Source of the DNA: E44-bin32 sp034430595
Lineage (GTDB): Bacteria; Chloroflexota; Anaerolineae; Anaerolineales; E44-bin32
Assembly (NCBI GenBank): GCA_034430595.1
Contig: DAOUEL010000058.1
Span: 65,946-129,945 of the forward strand
Direction of reading: 5' to 3'
Length of the DNA stretch: 64,000 bases
A program made the translations under genes and the position numbers. Every line of letters begins with the position of its first letter. Within the stretch, counting starts at the first letter, position 1. This document shows positions 24,350-33,030 of this stretch, in pieces. The notes beneath the pieces are model-generated. The model saw nothing but the letters and a program-made list of their open reading frames with translations. It ran no database searches and was not told where the DNA came from.

Positions 24350-26022
24350 ACAATACAGTTGCCGAGAATCTGGTCCATTCTTTTCGCGAGCAGCCCGATA
24401 AGCCGGCGCTGGTTCTTCAGTCGACCCAGGGCGATGATGTGATTCGATTTCGGGACCTCGTCTATGGCGCCGCAAGCTATGTAGATGCATATCAGCGAGC
24501 TGGAATTCTGCCTGGAGAAGCAGTTATTCTCCTTCTTCAACAGGGGCGGGAGCTCGTTGAAGCATTCTTCGGCGCAATTCTGCACGGCTCGATCCCCTCG
24601 ATCATGCCCTTCCTGACCGAGAAGCTCGCGCCTGAGAGATACCGAGCCTCGCTGGAAGCATTGATCGGAATAACACAGCCGTCTGCCCTCGTGACTTATC
24701 CCGAATTTCGAAACGAGATTGAGAAAGCCCGTCACGAAGGCGACTCGGTTCGGGCATTGTTAATCAGCGAGGAGATCGATCCAGTCAGCGAGTTCGAGCT
24801 CGCTGAGCTTCCCGGCCTGAGCAGAAAACCGGAGGATGTCGTTCTCTTACAGCACTCCTCAGGTACGACAGGCCTTCAAAAAGGTGTTGCCCTTTCGCAC
24901 CAGGCGGTCCTCAATCAAGTCGATAGCTATTCCAGAAGGATTCATATGACCGATGAGGATGTCGTCGTCAGCTGGCTTCCGCTCTATCATGATATGGGGC
25001 TCATCGCCGGGTTCATGATGCCGATTTTGATGCGATCGAAATTGGTACTCATGTCACCATTTGATTGGGTCAAAGGGCCGTATCGACTGTTTAAATCCGT
25101 CAGCGATTTCGGCGGCACGCTCTCCTGGCTGCCAAATTTTGCTTACAATTTCTGTGCCCAGAAGATCCGTGATCGTGATCTGGAGGGCATCGATCTCTCC
25201 AGTTGGCGGGCGGTGATCAATTGTTCCGAGCCGATTCGCTGGGAGAGCCACGAGATGTTCTACCAACGTTTCAAGGATTACGGGTTGAAGCGTGAAGCGC
25301 TCGCCACCTGCTATGCGATGGCTGAAAATGTCTTTGCGGTCACGCAGGGCGGAATCGAACAGCCGGTGGTGGTTGATACGATTCAATCCGCACCACTTCA
25401 GCAGGAGGGCATGGCGGTTCCAGGTCAGAACGGTGAGGGGGTGCTTATGATGGTCTCCGCCGGTACGCCTATCTCCAACACGAAGGTGCGCATTCTCGAC
25501 GAGAGAGGCGACGATCTTCCGGAACGCCACATTGGCGAGATCGCTTTGAAGGGTGAGAGTCTGCTTAGCGGTTATTATCATCGTCCAGATCTAACCAAGG
25601 ACGCATTTCACGATGGCTGGTACCTGACCGGAGATCTGGGATACAGGGTAGGGGATGAGCTGTTTGTAACCGGACGCCGAAAGGAAATCATCATTGTTGG
25701 TGGGAAGAACATCTTCCCCCAGGATCTGGAATACCTTGCCAGCCAGATCCCCGGGGTGCATCCCGGTCGAGTTGTCGCCTTCGGCGTATATAACAGGGAG
25801 ATCGGTACGGAAGAGATCGTGATCGTGGCTGAAGTCGACCCCGAGCATGAAGCCCGCAGAGATGCGATCTCACGTGAGATCCGATCCCTGATTAATCAAG
25901 GTTCAGATGTCGCGGTTCGATATGTTGAAATGGTCGAACGCGGCTGGTTGATCAAGACCAGCAGCGGGAAGATTGCGCGAGGAGCAAATCGAGAGAAGTA
26001 TCTCTCGATGAAGGGCGAATAA
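24346..26022 (+). CDS. Acyl-AMP ligase of the ANL superfamily (fatty-acyl-AMP-ligase-like)
   Basis: The 558-residue enzyme should activate a carboxylic acid with ATP and load it on the adjacent carrier protein. The P-loop SSGTTGLQKG (171-180), WLPLYHDMGLI, the PNFAYNFC block, YLTGDLGYR and the C-terminal catalytic lysine in TSSGKIARG (about Lys542) are all present. WLPLYHDMGLI and PNFAYN are typical of fatty-acyl-AMP ligases and not of D-alanine-activating DltA. A specific acyl substrate cannot be read from the sequence. It is the last gene of the Dlt-like operon; 68 bases separate it from rsmA. Confidence 0.88.
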   Translation: MNNTVAENLVHSFREQPDKPALVLQSTQGDDVIRFRDLVYGAASYVDAYQRAGILPGEAVILLLQQGRELVEAFFGAILHGSIPSIMPFLTEKLAPERYRASLEALIGITQPSALVTYPEFRNEIEKARHEGDSVRALLISEEIDPVSEFELAELPGLSRKPEDVVLLQHSSGTTGLQKGVALSHQAVLNQVDSYSRRIHMTDEDVVVSWLPLYHDMGLIAGFMMPILMRSKLVLMSPFDWVKGPYRLFKSVSDFGGTLSWLPNFAYNFCAQKIRDRDLEGIDLSSWRAVINCSEPIRWESHEMFYQRFKDYGLKREALATCYAMAENVFAVTQGGIEQPVVVDTIQSAPLQQEGMAVPGQNGEGVLMMVSAGTPISNTKVRILDERGDDLPERHIGEIALKGESLLSGYYHRPDLTKDAFHDGWYLTGDLGYRVGDELFVTGRRKEIIIVGGKNIFPQDLEYLASQIPGVHPGRVVAFGVYNREIGTEEIVIVAEVDPEHEARRDAISREIRSLINQGSDVAVRYVEMVERGWLIKTSSGKIARGANREKYLSMKGE

Positions 26023-26090
26023 TTGCTTCTGACTCTGTCCAGACAATGGATCCATCTATGTAAAGCCCGATTGCAGGAAAAGGGCAGAAC

Positions 26091-26957
26091 ATGACCTTTC
26101 CACCTCCCTTGAAGGATGAGCTTCGAAAAGATCCACGGGCGCTGCTCAGGGCGTTCAACCTTCGTCCTAAGAAAAGCCTGGGTCAAAATTTCCTCGTTTC
26201 GCCTTCGGGGATCGAAACCGTCGTTCGAGCCGCCGACCTGACCGGTGATGAAGACGTTCTCGAAATTGGAGCAGGCCTGGGGACGCTTTCATTAGCCCTC
26301 GCCGAGCGTGCCAGGTACCTGCTGGCAATTGAAATCGACGAAGACCTGCTTCCGGCACTGCGATGGGTACTCTCGAACTTGGAGAACGTGCGATTGCTAT
26401 CGGGGGATATTCTCAACCTCGACCTGGCACAGCTTGGCTTGCAGCCAGACTATGTGGTGGTTGCGAATATTCCGTATAACATCACATCCCACTTGATCCG
26501 CAAACTGATGGAGAGCGACTTTCCAGCCCAACGTGTGATACTGACCATTCAAGAGGAGGTGGCAGATCGAATCGTGGCTGAACCCGGTGGGATGAGTCTG
26601 TTGGCTCTGAGCGTTCAAGTATACGGGGTGCCGCGGGTCGAGGCGAAGATCGCTGCCGCTGCATTTACCCCACAACCGGCAGTGAATTCAGCCGTCATCC
26701 GCATCGATCGCCTCTCCCGACCGCGGCTGGCGGCTGACAAGCGGAGCGCTTTTTTCGAGCTGGCACGAGCAGGTTTCGGTCAGCGGAGGAAACAACTTCC
26801 AAATGCCCTCAGCCATGGTTTAGGCCTTAAAAAAGCACATGTCATCGAGTTGCTGGAGGCGGTTGGAATTTCACCCAGGAGCAGGGCGCAGGAACTATCA
26901 CTCGATGAGTGGATATCCCTGACGAATCATTATCTCTCCAAGGTAAAACCGGGGTAG
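26091..26957 (+). CDS. rsmA: 16S rRNA dimethyladenosine transferase KsgA/RsmA
   Basis: RsmA dimethylates two adjacent adenosines near the 3' end of 16S rRNA late in 30S assembly. The N-terminal KKSLGQNFL motif, the SAM-binding EIGAGLGTLS and the catalytic ANIPYNIT motif are all intact. The length (288 residues) is normal. AAAGGG lies seven bases before the ATG. It converges with the polyprenyl-phosphate glycosyltransferase; the two stop codons are eight bases apart. Confidence 0.96.
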   Translation: MTFPPPLKDELRKDPRALLRAFNLRPKKSLGQNFLVSPSGIETVVRAADLTGDEDVLEIGAGLGTLSLALAERARYLLAIEIDEDLLPALRWVLSNLENVRLLSGDILNLDLAQLGLQPDYVVVANIPYNITSHLIRKLMESDFPAQRVILTIQEEVADRIVAEPGGMSLLALSVQVYGVPRVEAKIAAAAFTPQPAVNSAVIRIDRLSRPRLAADKRSAFFELARAGFGQRRKQLPNALSHGLGLKKAHVIELLEAVGISPRSRAQELSLDEWISLTNHYLSKVKPG

Positions 26958-26965
26958 AACAATGG

Positions 26966-27715
26966 TTACTCGGCGGCTTGTAAACGATCTGCGGGTGTGA
27001 GTTTGTGGTGGAGCATGAGCACCTGCCAAACCCGGAGTGCTGCTTCCATTTGGATGCGGAACGACATCTTCGACTGTCCGATGCGCCGGTCTTCGAAATG
27101 AATTGGGCTTTCAACTAGTTGATAGCCGAGCCGCTGTGCGACGTAAGCCATCTCGACCTGGAAAACATAGCCGTTCGAACGGATCGAGTCGAGCGGCATT
27201 CCGAGCAGGGTATTCCGACACCAGAGACGAAATCCACCGGTGGCGTCGTGAATCTTGAGCCCCAGGATTCTTCGAGCGTAAGCGTTCCCGAACCATGAGA
27301 GCAGGACTCGACCGATTCCCCACCGTTCGTCCAGGCTGCCTCCTTCAACATAGCGCGAACCGAGAACCGCATCGGCGTTCTCAAGCAGGTGTATGAATTC
27401 CGGTAAATACTGGGGGGAATGGGAAAAATCAGCATCCATCTGGCCGATGGCCTGTGCTCCTGTAGCGAGTGCCCTTTTAAACCCTGTGATGTAGGCAGTT
27501 CCCAAACCAAGCTTCCCCGCGCGGTGAATGACCTCCATCCGGCCGGCATTGTGTGCAGCCAGATTCTCGGCGACCTCGCCGGTGCCATCCGGTGAGCCGT
27601 CATCGACCACCAGCAGGCAAAGGTTTTCGATTGGTAATGACCAGAGTTGGCTGGCCAATGCCGGCAGATTATCTGCCTCGTTGTAAGTGGGAATAACAAT
27701 GGTCAGATTCTGCAA
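26966..27715 (-). CDS. Polyprenyl-phosphate mannose synthase-like family 2 glycosyltransferase
   Basis: The 249-residue cytoplasmic enzyme is a GT2-fold protein of the Dpm1 type: IVIPTYNEADNLPAL at the start, VVDDGSPDGTG, GLGTAYITGFKRAL, and the metal-binding MDADFSHSP. C-terminal membrane helices are absent, as in the short Dpm1 form. It transfers mannose or glucose from a nucleotide sugar to a polyprenyl phosphate, supplying donors for reactions outside the membrane. The only plausible start is TTG at 27715, with CAGGA rather far upstream. No flippase or glycoprotein-specific transferase lies nearby. Confidence 0.9.
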   Translation of the reverse strand: MQNLTIVIPTYNEADNLPALASQLWSLPIENLCLLVVDDGSPDGTGEVAENLAAHNAGRMEVIHRAGKLGLGTAYITGFKRALATGAQAIGQMDADFSHSPQYLPEFIHLLENADAVLGSRYVEGGSLDERWGIGRVLLSWFGNAYARRILGLKIHDATGGFRLWCRNTLLGMPLDSIRSNGYVFQVEMAYVAQRLGYQLVESPIHFEDRRIGQSKMSFRIQMEAALRVWQVLMLHHKLTPADRLQAAE

Positions 27716-27797
27716 TGATGTAATCCGATATCCTGGGCCAAGGAAAGTAGCAGGTTCTGTCTGACGCAGGTCGGAAAGAACCCGAGCCAGTATTATT

Positions 27798-28424
27798 CTA
27801 ACCCTCGATGGTTACTCTAAATATACAGCGTGGACCATTGACGGCAGCACAGGCCGTTTCGCTGACATTAAATTGAGCATCGGCTTGAATAAGCTGCAGA
27901 AATCCCTCAATCCATCCTGCGGTGGCACCGCATACTGGCCGATCTGATTCAATACCCATGCAGTAAGGACAGTTTTCGAATTCAAAGGCCAGATCGCCCT
28001 CGCTTGGTTGAAGGTGAATCCCAAGATCGCTGATCTGGTTGAAGACCCTTACAAGAGCAACTCCCCCTACGTCAAGCCGCCGCCGCGGAGGAAGGCTTAG
28101 AAATTGTTCATCGCGGAATGCGGCCAGAGCGCTGTATCCGCCCCACGTATTTTCGAAGGTGGTCCGATTTGCCAGGCGGGCTAAGCCGGATCCACTGCGC
28201 AATCCGTACAGTTCATTTAAAGCCGTCGAAAGCGCGGTAAGCTGGTGGAAATCGACCTCTCGCTCAAGCGTATCGGATGGCCTGAGTTCAATCCATTGGG
28301 TTAGGGATGCGACCTTGAGGAGTGCCTCCAGACCGTGCTTTCCCAGCAAATCCTCGAGTCCTAGCAGTAATGCCCGTGCGCCTCGGTTTGGGTAGGTAAG
28401 TCCACTCTGAGGGATCGTTGGCAC
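27798..28424 (-). CDS. V4R-domain protein
   Basis: The 208-residue protein has a C-terminal V4R (vinyl-4-reductase) small-molecule-binding domain with the cysteine-bearing pattern CPYC...CG...ETAC...GPRCIFRV. GTG at 28424 was chosen because it lies just after the roadblock stop; the open frame continues upstream into that gene without a ribosome site. The N-terminal half resembles the linker and helical part of other Chloroflexota V4R proteins. It is 22 bases downstream of the roadblock gene and probably cotranscribed with it. The ligand is unknown, and a sensory role is inferred from the domain. Confidence 0.7.
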   Translation of the reverse strand: MPTIPQSGLTYPNRGARALLLGLEDLLGKHGLEALLKVASLTQWIELRPSDTLEREVDFHQLTALSTALNELYGLRSGSGLARLANRTTFENTWGGYSALAAFRDEQFLSLPPRRRLDVGGVALVRVFNQISDLGIHLQPSEGDLAFEFENCPYCMGIESDRPVCGATAGWIEGFLQLIQADAQFNVSETACAAVNGPRCIFRVTIEG

Positions 28425-28446
28425 GGCGCTATCTGCTCTTGCGGAT

Positions 28447-28812
28447 TTAGAGGAGCTCAGTGAGATCTTCTGTCGCCCGGCGCATATCGAGGAAGAGCAG
28501 CCCCAGTTTGGCCTGCTCACGTGCCAGTACGGTGAGAACAGCTTCAGAGCCGACCGCCATCAGGATGACGAACCCGGTAGCGCCACGAATGTACACCTGA
28601 TCCAGATCGCCCCGCCCGAGTTCGGTCGCAATTCTTTCGCCAAGGGATAGCATCGCTGCGGACATCGCCGCGACACGATCTTCTTCGACGTCGGCCGGCA
28701 AGGCCGAAGCCATGGTCAAGCCATCGACGCTGACAACGGCTGAAGCCTCCACATCCGGGGATGAGGCTTGTAATTGGCGGAGCCGCTCGACCATTTGCTC
28801 AGTTCTGGACAT
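28447..28812 (-). CDS. Roadblock/LC7-domain protein (MglB-like)
   Basis: A single roadblock domain of 121 residues (ASAVVSVDGLTMASALPADV, then IRGATGFVILMAVG). MglB-type roadblock proteins regulate small Ras-like GTPases. No such GTPase lies beside it here. ATG at 28812 gives the usual domain start; an ATG at 28836 is an alternative. It precedes the V4R gene on the same strand. The pair may sense a ligand and report it to a GTPase encoded elsewhere. Confidence 0.85.
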   Translation of the reverse strand: MSRTEQMVERLRQLQASSPDVEASAVVSVDGLTMASALPADVEEDRVAAMSAAMLSLGERIATELGRGDLDQVYIRGATGFVILMAVGSEAVLTVLAREQAKLGLLFLDMRRATEDLTELL

Positions 28813-28949
28813 GGTATTCGACGCGCTCCAGTCTCGCATGATGAGAGTGTGACGCCAATAGAGCGGCGGTACTGTAGCATAGCGGTATAGCCGTGTCAAG
28901 AATCGGCAGCCGAAGACGTCCCGGGCTGGGCAGGAAAGATCACATAGAC

Positions 28950-28961
28950 TATAATCCGGCG
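28950..28961 (+). promoter_or_regulatory. -10 element upstream of the DedA gene
   Basis: TATAAT (28950-28955) is followed by CCGGCGC, close to the CGGCG discriminator of three other promoters in the window. It lacks the TGn extension. An ATG at 28962 right after it would start a 19-codon leaderless frame overlapping the DedA start, which is probably chance. Confidence 0.5.
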
Positions 28962-29005
28962 CATGGCCGGGCTACAGCCCGACCATTTGCTTGAAGGAGT
29001 GACTT

Positions 29006-29689
29006 ATGCCTGTGGCTGTTGAGCATGCAATCATTCAGTTCCTTACGAACCTGTTCCAGGCGATCGGTTGGGGAGGTGTGGTTGGGATTATGGCGCTTGA
29101 AAGTGCCAACATCCCTATCCCCAGTGAGGTAACGATGCCGCTTGCGGGCTGGTTGCTGGTACAGGCACGGGGAGGAACGGCTCTGCATGCGATCTTGTTG
29201 GGTGCAGGGTGGGGTGGAATCGGCTGCACCCTGGGCTCGCTCCTTTCTTATGCGCTGGGAGCATGGGGAGGGCGACCCTTGATTGCGCGTTATGGACGGT
29301 ACCTGATGATTAATCCTCAGGACCTGGAGCGAGCCGACCGCTGGTTTGCACGTTGGGGAGACTGGACGGCTTTCCTTGCCCGATTGCTTCCAATCGTCCG
29401 GACTTTCATCTCGTTTCCAGCCGGGGTTACCCGCACACGGTTGCTGCCCTTCACCTTGTATACATTTGTGGGGTCATCGATTTGGTGTGGAGCGCTGGCT
29501 TTTGGAGGGTACGAGTTCGGCGCCCGCTGGGAAGAACTGCGGGCCATTATGCGTCCGTTTGACATCCCGATCTTGATCGTGCTCGTGGCCGGTTTGGCTT
29601 ATTACCTTTATCATCATATCCGGCGCGGCGCTCATGCCGCATCGCTTGATTCCCCGGAAGATTCGACAGGTAATTCCCGGGGAGATTGA
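29006..29689 (+). CDS. DedA-family membrane protein
   Basis: The 227-residue protein shows the DedA/VTT pattern: an ESANIPIPSE motif near residue 34, several membrane helices and an arginine-rich FLARLLPIVRTFISFPAG block in the middle. DedA proteins move phospholipids or undecaprenyl phosphate across the membrane. The start has a strong GAAGGAG five bases upstream. The last 58 bases overlap the convergent PrsW gene. It is unrelated in orientation to the roadblock pair, with which it shares a divergent promoter region. Confidence 0.92.
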   Translation: MPVAVEHAIIQFLTNLFQAIGWGGVVGIMALESANIPIPSEVTMPLAGWLLVQARGGTALHAILLGAGWGGIGCTLGSLLSYALGAWGGRPLIARYGRYLMINPQDLERADRWFARWGDWTAFLARLLPIVRTFISFPAGVTRTRLLPFTLYTFVGSSIWCGALAFGGYEFGARWEELRAIMRPFDIPILIVLVAGLAYYLYHHIRRGAHAASLDSPEDSTGNSRGD

Positions 29690-30867
29690 CCGTCACGAAG
29701 GGTATCTGGCAAGCGCCACAGACCGAATAAAGCTCCCAGGCTCATCACAAACAGAACAACTCCCGAGACGACACTTATGATCATCGAGCTATCGGCCGAG
29801 ATGACAGGTGATTGAACGACCTCCGAAATTCCGATCAGGCCGATCCCGAGCGCTGCCAGGTTCCAGGTCCCATGCAGAACGGCTGCAATGATATATAAGC
29901 CGAGGCCTCGCCAGTATCGTCGCTGCAGGACAACGTAGCCAACTCCAAGGCCGGTCAATCCCGCTGCAAACATGTGCATGATCGACGCACCCGCACGGGC
30001 GATCATCAGCACCATCCAATCTTCACCTGGCTGCGCCAGGAAAAAAGCCTCAAACAGGCCATATCCACCGCCTGCAATTGCTCCACTTACGAAGGCTAGA
30101 GAGAGTGTCATTTGTCGCCGGGAAGTGAGCCAGAGTGCGATGGATTTTACAGCTTCCTCGATAAGTGGCACGGCCACGGAGAGGTATCCGAAGATAGCAG
30201 CCAAAACCAGTGGTTGGCTAAGCAGTGCATTCAACTGTTCGAAAAAATACGCATCCGGAACGCCCCGAGTTTGCGATAACTCCTGGAGCAGTTCGGGGGT
30301 GTTCAAGGTGTTAGCGCTTGTCATAAAGAAATAGATTAATAACGGTATTGCGAACACAATCTCAAAAACGAGCGCGAAGGCCGGAGAAAGCCACAAACCG
30401 CTTTGGAAGGATCCCCAGGCACGGATCTTCGTAATTGGAAATCCCCTGCGAATCACAAGCGCAGTAGCCAGAAAAATCGGGATGCCTGCTGCAAGAACAT
30501 GCAGAATTGGCAAAATCCAACCGAGACCTGGAATGTCCGCTGCAGCGGAACCGAAGAAGAGGATGGCTGGAAATACGAGGAGAAGGACGAAGATCCCGCC
30601 GCGAATATGTAAGACCTGTCTCAGCGTTTCAGGTTTCGTTGCACGCCAGGCGTAATAGATCCCAGGAGTGGAAAGGAGCGCAAGGCAGAATAACAGCACC
30701 ACCAGTGTCCAGCTTGATTGGGCTGCTTCTGGATTCCCCATGAGGAGCGAAAGTCCCGCAAACAGCAGAACTCCACCTGCGCCGAGAAAGGCAAGCAAGA
30801 AAGCTGCACTGCTGCCGACGAGCAACGCAACGGCAAGGGTGTCCCGCTTGTGCGGATTCTCATTCAT
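29632..30867 (-). CDS. PrsW-family intramembrane metalloprotease
   Basis: The 411-residue protein has about ten membrane helices and the conserved PrsW motifs PLIEEAVKSI (EExxK), GGYGLFEA and HMFAAGLTG, followed by a late HGTWN. In Bacillus PrsW cuts an anti-sigma factor in response to envelope damage. Its ATG overlaps the stop of the DsbA-cyclophilin gene, so both belong to one unit. No anti-sigma factor is adjacent; the nearest is the DUF5667 protein at 54843, which is too distant to link. Confidence 0.88.
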   Translation of the reverse strand: MNENPHKRDTLAVALLVGSSAAFLLAFLGAGGVLLFAGLSLLMGNPEAAQSSWTLVVLLFCLALLSTPGIYYAWRATKPETLRQVLHIRGGIFVLLLVFPAILFFGSAAADIPGLGWILPILHVLAAGIPIFLATALVIRRGFPITKIRAWGSFQSGLWLSPAFALVFEIVFAIPLLIYFFMTSANTLNTPELLQELSQTRGVPDAYFFEQLNALLSQPLVLAAIFGYLSVAVPLIEEAVKSIALWLTSRRQMTLSLAFVSGAIAGGGYGLFEAFFLAQPGEDWMVLMIARAGASIMHMFAAGLTGLGVGYVVLQRRYWRGLGLYIIAAVLHGTWNLAALGIGLIGISEVVQSPVISADSSMIISVVSGVVLFVMSLGALFGLWRLPDTLRDGQSPRELPVESSGESSDAA

Positions 30868-32177
30868 CGAATCTCAATCTCCACATGCTGGATCGAACTT
30901 TCAGGTTGTGTGAGCAAATCTTCCAGTGCATCCCGCGCGGAAAGCTCACGCAGTATATCGAGCCCTGAGATCACTCGACCAAAGATGGTCCGTGTTCCAT
31001 TAAGATCAGATAGATCGGTCAGACTGATGAAGAATCGCGAGCCGTTCGTGTCAGGTCCCGAACTCGACATGGCAATCATCCCGGGTTGGTTGAAGCTGAT
31101 CTGGGTGTTGATTTCGTCTGGAAGTGTGTAGCCGGGGTTGCCAAACCCCGTCCCTGAGGGATCTCCACTCTCGATCAGACGATCCGGCAGAACAGTATAA
31201 ATCGGATTGTTATCGTACCAACCGGATTGAGCGAGGAAGATGAAGTTGGCGACGGTCCGCGGTGCATAGGCAGGCAGCAGCTGGATATCAACAGTTCCCT
31301 GGGTCAGTTGAAGGTGGGCGAAGTAGAGCTTCTCGGGATCGATTTCGAGCTCTGGGGGTGAGGCGAATTGCTGCTGCCCCAGAATTTCAAGACGGACAGC
31401 TGCCTCCATGTTTGTCAGAGTGGGGTTGAGACGGAACCAACTCCCATTTAAAAAGATAAATGGTGTGCCCGGGATACCGGATTGTACGGCATGTACATAG
31501 GCATCTTCAATTGCCGTTGCATACTTTCCTTCGAGCAGTTCACGTTCAAATCGAGCAAAATCCAGATCGAACGTCTCAGCCTTCGTCAGCACCCAATCCA
31601 GGAATTCGGATGGAGACAGTTCAACCCACTCGGCGCGTTGTGCGAAAAGCAAATCGTGCATGCTCCAGAATTGGCCCTGTGCACCTGCAGCCTCAGCCGC
31701 CTGCGCTGCGATAAAGGCCTTATCGTGAATGCTTACGAGCGGAAACTGGCGGAAGACGAACTGAAAATCATCCGGATGACGTTCCAGAAGGTCATCGATC
31801 ACAATGGACAATTCGGCACAGTAGGGGCACTGAAAGTCGGAATACACGAGTACCTGGACTCGGGGATCATCAGCCCCACGTGTCCAGTCGGATGCAGATA
31901 TCGGATCGATCGGACGCAGCGTCGGAGAAGGCGCCGACGTAGGGCGGGTCGGAGGCAGCTGCGTTGGCGTACTGGTCGGACCAAGGCGGACAGGTGCGCT
32001 TGTTCCAGTGCTGGTTGAGCTTTGCGTCGGCGTGTTGTTCAATGTGGAACATGACGCAACCAGAATAAGAATCGCAGCGCAGACAGCCAAAGACAGTAAT
32101 GAACCGAGTCTGGAATCTCGATCAAGGGGAGCAGATCTCTTTGAAAATGGTGCAGAGCCCGAGAAAAGCCCGCTCAT
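30864..32177 (-). CDS. Lipoprotein fusing a DsbA-like thioredoxin domain to a cyclophilin domain
   Basis: The 437-residue lipoprotein (Cys43 in LVASC) has a Thr/Pro-rich linker, a DsbA-like domain with CPYC (Cys117/Cys120) and the cis-proline loop GIPGTPFIFLNG, and a C-terminal cyclophilin-type prolyl isomerase domain (ESGDPSGTG, NGSRFFISL, RTIFGRV). It may oxidise or shuffle disulfides and isomerise prolines of exported proteins. The catalytic arginine of cyclophilins (HRV motif) is not seen, since the block reads IYTVLPDR, so isomerase activity is uncertain. AGAGGGAAAAGG immediately precedes the ATG at 32177, and that ATG overlaps the stop of the upstream SDR. Confidence 0.87.
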   Translation of the reverse strand: MSGLFSGSAPFSKRSAPLDRDSRLGSLLSLAVCAAILILVASCSTLNNTPTQSSTSTGTSAPVRLGPTSTPTQLPPTRPTSAPSPTLRPIDPISASDWTRGADDPRVQVLVYSDFQCPYCAELSIVIDDLLERHPDDFQFVFRQFPLVSIHDKAFIAAQAAEAAGAQGQFWSMHDLLFAQRAEWVELSPSEFLDWVLTKAETFDLDFARFERELLEGKYATAIEDAYVHAVQSGIPGTPFIFLNGSWFRLNPTLTNMEAAVRLEILGQQQFASPPELEIDPEKLYFAHLQLTQGTVDIQLLPAYAPRTVANFIFLAQSGWYDNNPIYTVLPDRLIESGDPSGTGFGNPGYTLPDEINTQISFNQPGMIAMSSSGPDTNGSRFFISLTDLSDLNGTRTIFGRVISGLDILRELSARDALEDLLTQPESSIQHVEIEIR

Positions 32178-32893
32178 CCTTTTCCCTCTGGTCCAAACCA
32201 CTCGATTGGAATGACCTGCCCCGTAATATATTTTGATTCCTGTGAGGCAAGAAATATACAAACGCCGATGTGGTCGTCCGGTGTGAGCAGTTGAGACTTA
32301 TCCTCATTAATCTGCGCCCGGAAAGCTGTATCGCCCTTGCCAGGGGCAATAGCGTTGACGCGAATGTTAACCGCCTTGCCCTCCTCGGCACACGCCTTGG
32401 TAAACCCAATTTGCCCCCACTTGCTGGCACAATAGGCGGACAGGTACGAATACCCGTGCAGCCCGCCCATCGAGGATACATTGATAATCACCCCGCCTCC
32501 TGAAGCCTCCATCGATTTCCAGACGTGCTTTGTACAGAGAAATGTGCCCACGAGATTTACCGCGAGGACCCTCTCAAAGGAGGATTTTGGAATGGCGAAA
32601 ACCGGCCGAATGTTGCCTACACCGGCATTGTTGACCAGGATATCCACCTGACCGAATGCTTTCAGGGTCTGACGTACCATTCCGGCAGCCTGCTCTTCGT
32701 CCGAGACGTCGCAAACAATCGCCATGGCTTGAGCGCCGTTCTTTGTCAAACCTTCAACCACCTCATTCAGTTCCGATTCGGTGCGGGCGGCAATTACAAC
32801 CTTTGCACCCTGGCCAGCAAAGCCCTCGGCGATCGCTCGGCCGATACCACGCCCACCGCCCGTAACGATCGCTACTTTACCCTCAAGACGCAT
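32174..32893 (-). CDS. Short-chain dehydrogenase/reductase
   Basis: The 239-residue protein has the SDR cofactor motif TGGGRGIG, the NNAG block, and the catalytic triad Ser (NVSSMGG) and Tyr-x-x-x-Lys (YCASK). It reduces or oxidises an alcohol/ketone with NAD(P); the substrate is unknown. GGAGGG precedes the ATG at 32893. It heads the operon with the DsbA-cyclophilin and PrsW genes, with no evident functional link. Confidence 0.9.
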   Translation of the reverse strand: MRLEGKVAIVTGGGRGIGRAIAEGFAGQGAKVVIAARTESELNEVVEGLTKNGAQAMAIVCDVSDEEQAAGMVRQTLKAFGQVDILVNNAGVGNIRPVFAIPKSSFERVLAVNLVGTFLCTKHVWKSMEASGGGVIINVSSMGGLHGYSYLSAYCASKWGQIGFTKACAEEGKAVNIRVNAIAPGKGDTAFRAQINEDKSQLLTPDDHIGVCIFLASQESKYITGQVIPIEWFGPEGKG

Positions 32894-32989
32894 ACTGCCC
32901 TCCAAGGTTCGCAGAGATTGTAGCAGGAAATTCTGCGATGTCCCCGGAGACGCGATTTCCAGGCCGCGGCGGGTTCTGGAATGAATCCC

Positions 32990-33018
32990 TTGTCGGCGAC
33001 TTATCGATGCGGTATGCT
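32990..33018 (+). promoter_or_regulatory. Promoter of tRNA-Sec
   Basis: TTGTCG (32990-32995) and TATGCT (33013-33018) are separated by exactly 17 bases. The -10 ends 12 bases before the mature tRNA. Confidence 0.6.
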
Positions 33019-33030
33019 TGCGCCATCTTC

